NCBI RefSeq assembly: GCF_032999765.1
Contig: NZ_CP136051.1
Coordinates: 5,660,501-5,724,500, forward strand
Direction of reading: 5' to 3'
Source: Imperialibacter roseus
Lineage (GTDB): Bacteria > Bacteroidota > Bacteroidia > Cytophagales > Cyclobacteriaceae
DNA: 64,000 nt
The notes beneath the pieces were generated by a model. It worked only from the letters and a program-made list of their open reading frames with translations, did no database searches and was not told where the DNA came from. Below, in pieces: positions 12,201 through 18,623 of this stretch (positions are counted from its first letter, which is position 1; each line of letters starts with the position of its first letter). A program made the position numbers and the translations under genes.

Positions 12201-12663
12201 TTGCAGCACCGTCGACAACGCCTTCCAAAGCTGTTGATTGCTTGATAAATGCGCCTTCAAATGGGCCGGTCTCAATCGTGAAAGACAGTGTATATGGAAC
12301 TGCCGCTTGGGTCGAAAGGGCAAGTACACCATCTGTTATGGTCACCGTTACTTTCTCTCCAGCAAAAAAATCAACGTCAGGATTTATCGTAAGACTTGTT
12401 GTGCCTCCGCCAGAGTACACCGCAGAATGAAGACCTGACCTGCTTCCCATGGCCCGGATATTGGTCGCATTTAGTGTTGTACCATCTAGAGTTGCATCAA
12501 AAATCAGAATGATATCATCACTCGCTACAATATTTGTTTCGTTAACAAATGGCGTTGTGGTTGAAACTGTCATTTGCGAAAAGGCTTCTGAAAACGACAA
12601 GAAAATAGCGCATACTACTAACAGTATCCTGAAAGGAGGAAAATGGAACTTCGGTGAAGGCAT
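3244..12663 (-). CDS. Giant modular T9SS-secreted surface protein (VCBS, LamG, beta-helix, FN3, LRR, Ig, T9SS domain)
   Basis: The frame opens at 12747, but the ATG at 12663 is preferred because it gives a standard signal peptide (MPSPKFHFPPFRILLVVCAI..., ending EAFSQ). Order of domains, in residues counted from 12747: Big/CARDB-like N-terminus; seven FG-GAP/VCBS repeats with calcium-loop-like D-x-D-x-D-G motifs (about 180-515); a LamG/concanavalin-like domain (about 630-825); two right-handed parallel beta-helix units, each opening with a 'YV..DA.G.N.GTSWT.A' motif (about 830-1260 and 1270-1695); an immunoglobulin-like stretch (about 1705-2000); FN3-like repeats (about 2000-2425); two LRR plus Ig-like pairs (about 2436-2840); a carboxypeptidase-regulatory-like domain; and a type A T9SS sorting domain starting at VYPNPADDYITI. 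It should be exported by Sec, cross the outer membrane by T9SS and be anchored at the surface. Adhesion or polysaccharide binding is an inference; no catalytic centre was recognised. Confidence 0.93.
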   Translation of the reverse strand: MPSPKFHFPPFRILLVVCAIFLSFSEAFSQMTVSTTTPFVNETNIVASDDIILIFDATLDGTTLNATNIRAMGSRSGLHSAVYSGGGTTSLTINPDVDFFAGEKVTVTITDGVLALSTQAAVPYTLSFTIETGPFEGAFIKQSTALEGVVDGAASWADYDGDGDFDVVVSGYDFEYGGVITKIFSNSLGNFEDIFASLTGAYEGSVDWGDYDNDGDLDLFLTGFSDLGVPLAILYRNDAGTFTNAGETFQGVAFSEADWGDFDSDGDLDLVVQGKYNSNFPALTSTIIYRNDAGTFVDHNAVVTGVYEGGVAWGDYDSDGDLDLVSSGTTDSDASTITTIYRNDAGVFTDIVAGLEGKSVGKVAWGDYDSDGDLDLLVSGSGADNAPIIYRNDAGVFVDSNAGLLENGEGEFAWGDYDGDGDLDLVINGSGETNDPTTTIYINNSGTYVNSGIKVDNYIYGTADWGDFDNDGDLDLLMTGTDDFNGGRIALYLNTLAPPAIYNATNVTTEGFTPNLIAPPGAVDLLVDVSTDPAFGSFLPSGQNISVGISGGVDISVTLTPGTQYFYRAKTDFGGSESSYYVSNGFMVRQGNALPFTVDDYVEMFDSPILEPAGAFTIEFWFSTTATGNKVFIEKGNSDTEYSVQQSLGDQITLVVNGGSMQTNGTYNDGVWHHVAVVYRGAGDGTIYVDGVDDTDTGTNTLGTPAYSFGRLTIGARRTAGTLNLEGSIDDVRIWDGERTLSEINDNRYSTLVGNEAGLLAYYRFDEVSGVVLPDLTGNGLNGELKNMTGTEWIASGVPDPAETIYVKADASGLNNGTSWTNAYTDLQDALAAAADGDQIWVANGVYRPDGINAGNTSLSFVITQNDLSIFGGFDGIEGSLGERYADPSQTVLSGDLNGDDDFNFSFISDNSNNVVIISNVTGVYLDGLTISGGNAAGDGGGIYSSTAEFSINNVFVEYNYAGTSGGGAYITGTSITILNSHFQNNQATTGGGAYLDASEPFIYRSVFQYNDAVSGGGLYMNGSNLIDNSVSYYNKFLNNGATATTGGGIYLQESYFEAFQNLFAGNFAYDYGGAIVVDDLSTSIVVNSTIADNASNDGPGALNFFSGASIQIDNSIFWGNTSVAQAGSLKNFNDGGAFTIQNSIVEDWDNTAYAAETESNIYLTDPLFINSANQDYHLLLASPAIDAGDNFVLEQPWYIDIFDEDQDADYLEYAPYDLGKNPRYYNFTVDLGAFEHQGNPDPLLFAYVDVNAVGNNDGSTWTDAFTDLQSALAAAVDGTEIWVAAGNYYPSGDDPSIPFVIPTGTSVYGGFNGTETNLSQRDPVTNVTSLDGDSPNFLNSYLVVYIGGSGNNARLDGFTISGGSGEFGTDNYGGGIKIEGGADPILANLTIQLNQNDFGAGLYVGNSTVTIEKSSFLSNSVINFGTGGAIYADNAIIKISNSYFNNNTAWEAGGIYLSNGSSLLAVSVDFDTNSAFGLNGGAIGSLDSDISLTNGRFYNNSGNPGAGIYFKSASSDHSVILTQTTFTTSSSSDGVAVVSSGGFVSSAVISNSVLWANAGSQINIIDDGSNLDISNSVVDSWNIGDYSGFAGTITAANISVADPLFTSSGTGDLSIQSGSSAQDFGDISFLPLDDLDVDNDANTVEVLPLDLAGNPRISNAQVDAGTYEIQVGPGPFVVTSNNGETPVAAVNNGTPDVVVAGLAVNITAGTTLTRVAFTSSVDLSKSFQNYRLYYSVDQFFSTGGDNVLLSSSPFLSITDIEFQSLSEVLTAADHYLFLVADTKIEANPTQPGISFASSELGIDFSTGTVDPFTYSGPTITFKAGPIFSATAQNNTGSEVTVGSGSSGIVLLEALISANQYAELTALTYNFSEDPQANLQNFQLVISADNSLATTGDNAIISPTLVTASNASFDLTNEPLYVAGKYFYFIADSRADATGTGAPLTFSMDDASISVAFGLVTGISVISDPLVVTTVVTPTAPTGLTLGKNSANEVTGNFPTSGAEGYVVIRRLTSSAAYVPQNGAALTQGATPATDNYVVQVGATFSFTDTGLVPSTDYTYDVYAFNGTGSSTIYSATSATSSILTYPATPTDAGALAISKDKANAISGSFNGFGSDGYVVIRKLTSAASYTPVTGVPLTQGSTPAADNTVIQVDIATSFTDTGLLPETDYTYLVYAFNGTGAETVYSINPVIASVLSFASTPIEQASGLVLTQNGAVVTGSFTAAADAASYLILRRLVGIVDTAPLDAADYVYGEIYSEQFVVQSATALTFSDTLSEVAGTEIFYDIYSFNGTTATTNYNVTSPLQGSIVLEAIDLTPTWLAATNITSFGFQANWSASEAVDGYRLEIATDGLFTNYLPGYNPFETADTVASVTGLYHATSYFMRIKAFNADGETAYSDTLEVKTLKSDELTEDSTALVKIYDEMGGAGWTNSANWKAAQVRGWSGVVVENSRVTALNLPSNNVTGAFPTMTGTELNALVQLDLANNQITTVPANANLSALQTLNVSNNRLDFGSLEQFAGVTTFSYSPQADLFTAVDLLQERGEPLSIDRTSAGTSNQYQWYKNGTVIDGATGPEYTIAFPTFAEEGSYTAQINNTQLPNLTLTTLPVALRVSSLERDRLILTELYNLLGGDSWNNNTNWNTADIATWFGITVANDRVTGITLPSNNLLGELPVRLGDMRRLTVIDISNNEVSSLPTLTNIIALTTLNVSNNRLQFDDLEPNIGIASINYAPQKLTGQARDEKIAVNTAVTVEVPVGGTANSYQWYHNGSSIAAGTSSTYQLGPIRYENMGSYELEITSSKVAGLTLRSEVQKVLGTATITGLISDLNNASVANANGALLGVKTGAYDTTGFYNSAANGGFEIKDIVLGDYLLYAEQDHQKYIPSYYRSTIDWVFADLIQLRDNIGDLVLTMVNVPRELTPADGDNTFKGLFESDFGDTGGKVLDRSRVQGAGVSVSRSRFRAKDNEDDYELIAYVQTDETGQFEMNNLPDGDYRVNIQYPGIPMDPTSFIDFQLGGGTGVEQNSIRINALATPTSIVVTKVEETGIYLDYFKGLTVYPNPADDYITIRYEKLVKGEVVAELMDLNGQTIMSKAVRQGTSQQTVLDLTDVKNGLYILRFFDKHGNGVEIVSFRLIVKK
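11190..12225 (-). repeat. Tandem FG-GAP/VCBS-repeat coding region, seven copies
   Basis: Within the giant surface protein gene, a module of about 45-60 codons recurs about seven times. On the plus strand each copy shows variants of 'ccatcactatcataatcacccc', encoding W-G-D-Y-D-x-D-G-D-L-D-L. The repeats are diverged and in frame, as for a folded propeller, and they are not a CRISPR array or a phase-variable tract. Confidence 0.85.
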
Positions 12664-13052
12664 AGTAAACCCTGGAAGAAATAAAAAACCTGAACGAATG
12701 AAGTTGGCCAGGTACTCAATTTGAGCCCTTTTAAAAAAATTATTCAATAGCTGAAGGAAACAGTGAAACGTGAACTAAGCGATGAAAAAGTTCGATTAGC
12801 ACATTCTCTCCTAAACATAAGCTCAAAAGCTAAATTTTACTACTCCGCCAACCAGATTATATAAAAAAAATTCACGATATCTCCTCCAATGATCGGATAT
12901 GCCCAGGTCTTTAGTCATCTTTTGTCTGTCTCCAGTTTAAAAACTCAACCGATCGCCAATCGAATTAGAGAAATCCTATTTTCTTCTGGGATTATTATAT
13001 TTCTATGTTGTAACTTGTTCGGTTAAAGCAATCAACCTAAATCTGACGGCTC
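12664..13052. other. Divergent intergenic region without a gene
   Basis: About 390 bases between the divergently transcribed giant surface protein gene and the CHAT gene. It is AT-rich and has no convincing open frame or structured RNA. A weak -7-like TATATTTC at 12996-13003 points towards the CHAT gene. It presumably holds both promoters. Confidence 0.5.
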
Positions 13053-16000
13053 ATGAAGACCCCCATTTTGTTTTTTAAAGGCTTTCTGATTTTTTTTCTG
13101 ACAATTGCATTTCTGCCGACATCAGCCCAGTATAAGTTTGACAGTAAGCCGTTCAAAAAAACTTTTGAAAAGGCAAAGAAAGCTTATGACGGTTACGACT
13201 ACGCCACTATCCTTGATCTCGAAGCCGATCTTCTAAAGTTCTCCGAGCCTAAAAAAGATACCCTTACTGCCCTCATTTACTCGTTTTTGGGCGAGTCGTA
13301 CGATGTGGAGGGCGACCCTATGAAGGCCTATGATTACTACAAAAAGGAATATGCCCTACGACAATCCATTCAGGATAAATCAGAATACAATTATGGCGGT
13401 TTGTTGTTCAACCTGGCTTTCTATGCCATGGGGCTTGGCGACTATCAGGAGTCAGAAAAGCTGTTTTTAGAACTGGTCGACGAAGACAAAAAGGCCTATG
13501 GAGATAAGAGTGAAGAGTACGCCAGGACAGTGAAAAACCTTGCTGACCTTTACAAGAGCATGGGACGCTACAAAGACAGCGAAACAACACTGAGAAAACT
13601 GATGCGAGAGATTGATAGTGATAATCCTAATTATCCTTCGGTGGTCACCAACCTAGCCATTTTATACACCGCTACAGGAGAATACTCGAAATCAGAAAGG
13701 ACTTTCGAAAGGGCACTAGAGTTGCTGGAAAATAGCGTAGGGAGTGCTTCGGTTGATTATGTGGTTGCATTAAGCAGTTTGAGTTATCTCTATCAGTCAG
13801 CAGGCCGCTATTCCGAAGCCGAGGAAACGCTTACAGAGGCTAACTCAATTCTAAACAGACTTCAGGGAGAAAACGAGCAGGTAAAAAGTCTTATTTATAA
13901 TTATACAGGCACCGTAAAATTCAGAATGGGCCTATACGAGGAAGCCGTCAACTACTTTACACAGGCACTCAAAATAGATTCGACTTTGTACGGAGTAGAG
14001 TCTCCTTTGTATGCCTACTCTCTCGACGCACTTGGGTCGGTCTACAATTATATGGGAAATCACACTCAGTCCATCGAAGCATACGAAATGGCAATGCAAA
14101 TTATTGGTGATGTGATGGGCGCCGATAGCTTCGACTACTCCTACACTCAGGCCAACCTGGCACTTGCATATATCAACGATGGCCAGCTGGAAAAGGCTCT
14201 CAGCACGATGACCGAAGTCTTGGCCACCGATAAGGCCGTATTGGGAGGAGATCATCCTGACTACGCCAATAGTGTACACAACATGGGTAATCTTCAGTTC
14301 AAGCGAGAAAACTATGGCGAAGCCGATAAGTATTATAGCGAATCTTTAAGAATAAGGAAAAGAGCGCTGGGTGCCACTCATCCAAAATATGCTGAAACGA
14401 CAAATAAGCTAGCTATCCTTAAATGGGCACAAAAGGACTCAAAAGGTGCTGAAGCATTCTACAAGGAAACATTTGATAACTTTTTCACTCAGATCAACGC
14501 TTACTTCCCAATTCTTAGCGAAGACGAAAAAGCAACGTTCTACTATACCAAGTTACGAACTGCCTTCGAAGAGTTTAATTCCTTTGCCATTGATAGGTTC
14601 CAGGACAACCCTGCGCTTATTGGCGATATGTACAATATTCAGCTCGCTACTAAAGGCTTGATTCTGTATGCCACCAACAAAGTGCGTGAAAGCATCCTCA
14701 ACAGTGGTGATACCGTTATCATCAACAAGTACCAGGATTGGATAAGTCAAAAGGAGAAGATCGCCAAGTTATACTCTTCAAACGATGAGGAACTGGACAT
14801 CAGAAATCGAAAAATTGACTCACTATCTAACATTGCCAATAGCCTTGAAAGGGAGTTAAGTACCGCTTCGGCTGCTTTCTCCAATACGTTTGTGAAGAAA
14901 GACTACACCTGGCAAAATGTACGGGACAAGCTTAAGCCTGGAGAAGCTGCTGTAGAAATTATCCGCTTTAGAGAATTCAAGCCCGATTCAAGCGGCATTT
15001 TTACAGATAATGTTTTTTACGCAGCATTGATTGTTCGCAGCGACACAAAGGACAACCCTGACCTGGTGATTATAAGAAATGGTAACCAAATGGAAGACCG
15101 CTACCTGGCCAACTATAGGAACGCCATCCGGTACAAAATTGAAGAAGACTTCTCTTACGGACTATTCTGGAAGCCTATCGCCAATAAATTAGAAGGCGTC
15201 AAAAAGGTGTATTTGTCACCAGATGGGGCCTTTAACCAAATCAGCATCTATACCCTGCGAAACCCAGATACCGGCAATTACACGCTCGACGAAATAGAGA
15301 TTCAGGTAGTAACCAATACCAAAGACCTCGTAGAGGAAAGAAAACAGTCGGCCTTACAAACTAAGGACGGCAAAGCAGTGCTCATAGGCTATCCCAACTA
15401 TAACAAAGGCGCCTTTGAAGACATAAAAGCTGAAGAAGCCATTGCTTCCAGCGTAGTGGCAGCTGCCGCTGAAGGCGGTGGAGATAGCCGGGGGGTGCGG
15501 GGAACCAGAGGCACTCGTGGAACACGGGGGTCGAGAGGTTCAGATGGTGAAGAAAGCGCTAGCCGTGGTTTGACAAGGGGAGCTTCCAGGGGCCTTCCAC
15601 GAGGAATCAGAGGAAACCTCAACCGCTACATCAACAGTGACGACCTGCTTGCGCTTCTCCCGGGAACAAAAGTAGAGGTGGAAAAAATTAACGCCCTTTA
15701 CACCTCGAGCAAAACTTCATCGGAAGTTGTGCTGGGCGACAATGCTATCGAGACATCGCTTAAGAGTGTCAAATATCCCCGCACTTTACATGTGGCCACG
15801 CACGGGTTTTTCCTTGAGGATCCTAAGCCTGAAGAGGCTATCGACACTAAGTATATTGAGAACCCGCTTCTTAAGTCGGGTCTGGTGTTTGCAGGAGCCA
15901 ATAGCTTTCTGGCAACCGGCGAAATGACAGACGACGACGGTATTCTAACTGCCTACGAAGCAATGAACCTCAACCTTGATGGTACTGAGTTAGTAGTACT

Positions 16001-16271
16001 ATCTGCCTGCGAAACGGGTCTTGGCGAAGTACAAAACGGCGAGGGTGTTTACGGACTACAGAGGGCATTCAGAGTGGCCGGAGCCAAAAGCATGATCATG
16101 TCGATGTGGACAGTAGATGACGATGCCACACAAGAACTCATGACTCACTTTTATGAAAATTGGCTTAAGACAGGCGATAAGCATGCTTCATTTATCAATG
16201 CGCAAAAGTCGCTGAAGAAAAAATACCCTGAGCCTTACTACTGGGGTGCGTTCATAATGGTGGGTGAGTAA
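13053..16271 (+). CDS. Exported TPR-CHAT domain protein with RG-rich insert
   Basis: 1,072 residues with a signal peptide (residues 1-26, cleavage after TSAQ). Residues about 60-480 hold a long row of tetratricopeptide repeats of the 42-residue Kinesin-light-chain-like type (for example GDYQESEKLFLELV, GRYSEAEETLTEA). A helical linker follows, then a C-terminal CHAT (caspase HetF-associated with TPRs) domain. The caspase-like dyad is visible as His917 in HVATHGFF and Cys986 in LSACETG, so the fold looks catalytically intact. CHAT proteins are cysteine peptidases or peptidase-like scaffolds; some cut gasdermins or act in type III-E CRISPR, but neither partner is nearby. The export signal places this one in the periplasm or at the outer membrane. 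Residues about 813-860 are an arginine-glycine-rich insert. Transcription ends at a strong hairpin just after the stop. Confidence 0.9.
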   Translation: MKTPILFFKGFLIFFLTIAFLPTSAQYKFDSKPFKKTFEKAKKAYDGYDYATILDLEADLLKFSEPKKDTLTALIYSFLGESYDVEGDPMKAYDYYKKEYALRQSIQDKSEYNYGGLLFNLAFYAMGLGDYQESEKLFLELVDEDKKAYGDKSEEYARTVKNLADLYKSMGRYKDSETTLRKLMREIDSDNPNYPSVVTNLAILYTATGEYSKSERTFERALELLENSVGSASVDYVVALSSLSYLYQSAGRYSEAEETLTEANSILNRLQGENEQVKSLIYNYTGTVKFRMGLYEEAVNYFTQALKIDSTLYGVESPLYAYSLDALGSVYNYMGNHTQSIEAYEMAMQIIGDVMGADSFDYSYTQANLALAYINDGQLEKALSTMTEVLATDKAVLGGDHPDYANSVHNMGNLQFKRENYGEADKYYSESLRIRKRALGATHPKYAETTNKLAILKWAQKDSKGAEAFYKETFDNFFTQINAYFPILSEDEKATFYYTKLRTAFEEFNSFAIDRFQDNPALIGDMYNIQLATKGLILYATNKVRESILNSGDTVIINKYQDWISQKEKIAKLYSSNDEELDIRNRKIDSLSNIANSLERELSTASAAFSNTFVKKDYTWQNVRDKLKPGEAAVEIIRFREFKPDSSGIFTDNVFYAALIVRSDTKDNPDLVIIRNGNQMEDRYLANYRNAIRYKIEEDFSYGLFWKPIANKLEGVKKVYLSPDGAFNQISIYTLRNPDTGNYTLDEIEIQVVTNTKDLVEERKQSALQTKDGKAVLIGYPNYNKGAFEDIKAEEAIASSVVAAAAEGGGDSRGVRGTRGTRGTRGSRGSDGEESASRGLTRGASRGLPRGIRGNLNRYINSDDLLALLPGTKVEVEKINALYTSSKTSSEVVLGDNAIETSLKSVKYPRTLHVATHGFFLEDPKPEEAIDTKYIENPLLKSGLVFAGANSFLATGEMTDDDGILTAYEAMNLNLDGTELVVLSACETGLGEVQNGEGVYGLQRAFRVAGAKSMIMSMWTVDDDATQELMTHFYENWLKTGDKHASFINAQKSLKKKYPEPYYWGAFIMVGE
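15490..15618 (+). repeat. RG-dipeptide low-complexity insert inside the CHAT domain
   Basis: The coding sequence makes about eleven Arg-Gly dipeptides in under 50 residues, first as VRG-TRG-TRG-TRG-SRG and then spaced as SRG, TRG, SRG, PRG, IRG around an acidic DGEE patch. It sits between the start of the CHAT fold and the catalytic His917, most likely as an exposed loop. Confidence 0.85.
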
Positions 16272-16296
16272 AAACCCCTTCCAATAGAAAAGTGAG

Positions 16297-16327
16297 AACC
16301 CTTCTGTCTGCGGCAGAGGGGTTTTTT
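16297..16327 (+). terminator. Rho-independent terminator after the CHAT gene
   Basis: A 10-bp stem (AACCCTTCTG with CAGAGGGGTT, one G-T wobble) around a 7-base loop, followed by a T run. AAAACCCCTT at 16271-16280 can pair with the same GGGG arm, so the region may also stop transcripts from the convergent amidase gene, whose stop codon is at 16326-16328. Confidence 0.85.
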
Positions 16328-17981
16328 ATTTGAACATCGGAGGATGCTGAACGTGAAAGTCAGTCAGCGCCTGAATCTGGGCCCCAAAGGCCACCAGCTC
16401 TTCCTCTTCAAATAAATGACCGACCAGGGTAAGGCTTGTTGGTCTCGATTTGTAGTCGAAGCCTGTGGGAAATGCCAGCGCCGGATGACCTGTCAGGTTC
16501 GTTATCAGTAGCTGGCGGCTGAACGTCGGTGCAATGAGTATGTCTATTTCAGCCATCGTTTCATCCATTTTGTCCATCAACACCTGTCGATGCCTATTGG
16601 CCTGAAGGTATTCCACTGCCGGTATAAACCTTGATTGTCGTAGCGAATTAGCCCTTGATCCGCCCGTCTGCTCAACCATTTTATCGACGCCGTGGCTCCG
16701 CACCAGCTCGTCGAAAAAAGCACCGGCCTCGGCCCTAAGGATCACATCAAAAGAGCTGTAGGGGATTGAATCCTCCGCAGGCAACTCAATCTCCTGCATT
16801 TCATAGCCTGCCTCCATTAGCCCATTGAGCAGGGCAATGGCATTTTTCCCCAACTCTGTGCTGTCGCTCTCCATCATGCCCTTCAAATAGCCCACTCGCA
16901 GCGATTTGGCCGAGAGCACCGCCGGATGCTGCAGCTGGACATCATCGACAGTAAGATCAAGGTTGTCAGGTCCCATAATGGCCTCTAACACAATGGCACA
17001 GTCCATGGCCGTTTTGGTAATTGGCCCAGGCTTGTCCATACTCCAGCTCAGGCTCATGCAGCCGTATCGGCTCACCCTTCCAAAAGTGGGGCGCAACCCG
17101 GTCACGCCACAACGGGACGATGGGCTTACAATAGAGCCAAGTGTTTCCGTACCGATACCAAATGGCACCAGCCCTGCAGCCACTGCCGACCCCACTCCGG
17201 CCGAGGAGCCGCTGGCTCCCTGCGTGGTATCCCAGGGGTTTTTCGTTTGTCCACCAAACCAAACGTCGCCACGGGCAAGAGCACCTGAGGTGAGCTTCGC
17301 AACCAGCACGGCCCCGGCCTCCTCAAGCTTTGTTACCACTGTAGCATTGTAATCCAGCACCTGATGCTCGTACGGCTTTGAGCCCCAGGTGGTGGGGTAA
17401 CCTTGCACCGCAAACAAATCCTTAATGCCGTAGGGTATGCCATGCAAAGGGCCCCTGTATTTACCTTCGGCAAGCTCTTCGTCCATTTTTCGAGCCTGGG
17501 CCAAAGCAAGCTCCTCGGTTACGGTTATCACCGCCAGCAGTGTTGGGTCGTATTGCTTAATCCGGCTGAGAAATAGCTGAGTCAGCTCGACTGAAGAAAC
17601 TTTCTTTGCTTTGATTAGGGCAGCCAGTTGTTCAACATTTAAAAAAGCCAGCTCCTCTTCAGAAACTGCGTCCGGATTGGCTTCCACAGACCAATCGATT
17701 TTTTTGTGCTGTTCTTTGGAGCCCGTCCGATAATTGGTGGTGAAAAGCAGAGGCGGCACAGTTGTCTCGGGCAACCGAAGGCTTCTCATCGCTTCATAAC
17801 CCGTCAGGTTCCTTTCCAGATAGGCGAACATGGTGTCCACATCGCCTTTGCCGAATTGCAGACCGATAAGCTTTTGTGCGGAGCCTATGTCCTTCCTGGA
17901 AAACGGATGTCTGGAGGCTACAAAAAAACCGCTTCCAAAACTCAAAACCACCAGCAGCAGCAAAACTACTCTTCTCTTCAT
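16326..17981 (-). CDS. Exported amidase-signature family hydrolase
   Basis: 551 residues. It begins MKRRVVLLLLVVLSF, an N-terminal membrane segment or signal peptide, so the enzyme is probably periplasmic. The amidase signature is complete: Lys187 in GIKDLF, the Gly-Ser-rich loop GASGSSAG (cis-Ser near 259) and the nucleophile Ser283 in TETLGSIVSPSS, giving the Ser-cisSer-Lys triad. The family hydrolyses amide bonds (GatA, fatty acid amide hydrolase, peptide amidase). GatA itself is cytoplasmic and lacks an export signal, so this is not the tRNA amidotransferase subunit. About 110 residues precede the core domain, longer than in simple amidases. The natural substrate cannot be read from the sequence. 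It is convergent with the CHAT gene. Confidence 0.9.
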   Translation of the reverse strand: MKRRVVLLLLVVLSFGSGFFVASRHPFSRKDIGSAQKLIGLQFGKGDVDTMFAYLERNLTGYEAMRSLRLPETTVPPLLFTTNYRTGSKEQHKKIDWSVEANPDAVSEEELAFLNVEQLAALIKAKKVSSVELTQLFLSRIKQYDPTLLAVITVTEELALAQARKMDEELAEGKYRGPLHGIPYGIKDLFAVQGYPTTWGSKPYEHQVLDYNATVVTKLEEAGAVLVAKLTSGALARGDVWFGGQTKNPWDTTQGASGSSAGVGSAVAAGLVPFGIGTETLGSIVSPSSRCGVTGLRPTFGRVSRYGCMSLSWSMDKPGPITKTAMDCAIVLEAIMGPDNLDLTVDDVQLQHPAVLSAKSLRVGYLKGMMESDSTELGKNAIALLNGLMEAGYEMQEIELPAEDSIPYSSFDVILRAEAGAFFDELVRSHGVDKMVEQTGGSRANSLRQSRFIPAVEYLQANRHRQVLMDKMDETMAEIDILIAPTFSRQLLITNLTGHPALAFPTGFDYKSRPTSLTLVGHLFEEEELVAFGAQIQALTDFHVQHPPMFK

Positions 17982-18083
17982 GGAATATTTTTCGAGAAGC
18001 TATAGAAGTATCTCAACGGCACCAACAAATTTTTTAGGAATGGAATCCCACACACCATTTTCTTCGGGTTCTATTTATATAGT

Positions 18084-18091
18084 TATATTTG
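18084..18091 (+). promoter_or_regulatory. Bacteroidota -7 element upstream of the Rrf2 gene
   Basis: TATATTTG matches the Bacteroidota -7 consensus TAnnTTTG and lies 26 bases before the ATG at 18118. No clear -33 TTG element is seen at the usual distance. Confidence 0.45.
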
Positions 18092-18117
18092 CTACGCTGT
18101 CAACTCAGTAGCTGTTA

Positions 18118-18546
18118 ATGATTTCAAAGAAAACCAAGTATGCACTCAATGCGCTGGTTCACCTGGCCAAAAAATTCGAGCAGGGGCCGGTGCTAATTAG
18201 TTATATATCCGAGCAGGAAAACATCCCCCAAAAGTTTCTTGAGGCCATTCTTCTTGACCTGAAAAATGCAGGGATATTGGCTAGCAAAAAAGGCAAGGGC
18301 GGCGGATACTACCTCATTAAGCCCCCCGAAGAAGTGAACGTAGCTGATGTTATGCGTTTGCTTGATGGTCCCATTGCGTTACTTCCCTGCGTTACTTACA
18401 AATATTATGAACGCTGCGAGGAGTGTAAAGACGAGGAAACTTGTGGTATCCGGGATGTATTTATGGCTGTTAGAAATGAGACTGTTCACATTCTGAAGCA
18501 AAACACCCTTGCTTCCATCATCGAAAAGGAATCAGTTCAGAAGTGA
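18118..18546 (+). CDS. Rrf2 family transcriptional regulator with cysteine cluster
   Basis: 142 residues, a normal Rrf2 length. The N-terminus is a winged helix (MISKKTKYALNALVHLA is the typical opening) with a recognition segment around residues 25-65 ending in the wing KKGKGGGYYL. Cys91, Cys100, Cys103 and Cys109 lie in the region where IscR/NsrR-type members bind an Fe-S cluster, though the spacing differs from IscR. A redox or Fe-S sensing role is therefore likely but not proven. Some Rrf2 proteins (CymR-like) instead control sulfur uptake. The next gene on the same strand is an SLC13/DASS anion transporter, which supports a sulfur-related regulon by inference. Confidence 0.9.
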   Translation: MISKKTKYALNALVHLAKKFEQGPVLISYISEQENIPQKFLEAILLDLKNAGILASKKGKGGGYYLIKPPEEVNVADVMRLLDGPIALLPCVTYKYYERCEECKDEETCGIRDVFMAVRNETVHILKQNTLASIIEKESVQK

Positions 18547-18623
18547 TTATTTCTTTGCTCAAAAGTCTACTAATTTGGTATAGTTTATAGATTTTATAAT
18601 ATTTGCCCGCTTATTCAGAAAAT

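Noticed and set aside
11190-12225. Spaced DNA repeats that could suggest a CRISPR array
   Set aside because: The repeats are in frame, diverged and encode FG-GAP/VCBS motifs; there are no unique spacers and no cas genes.
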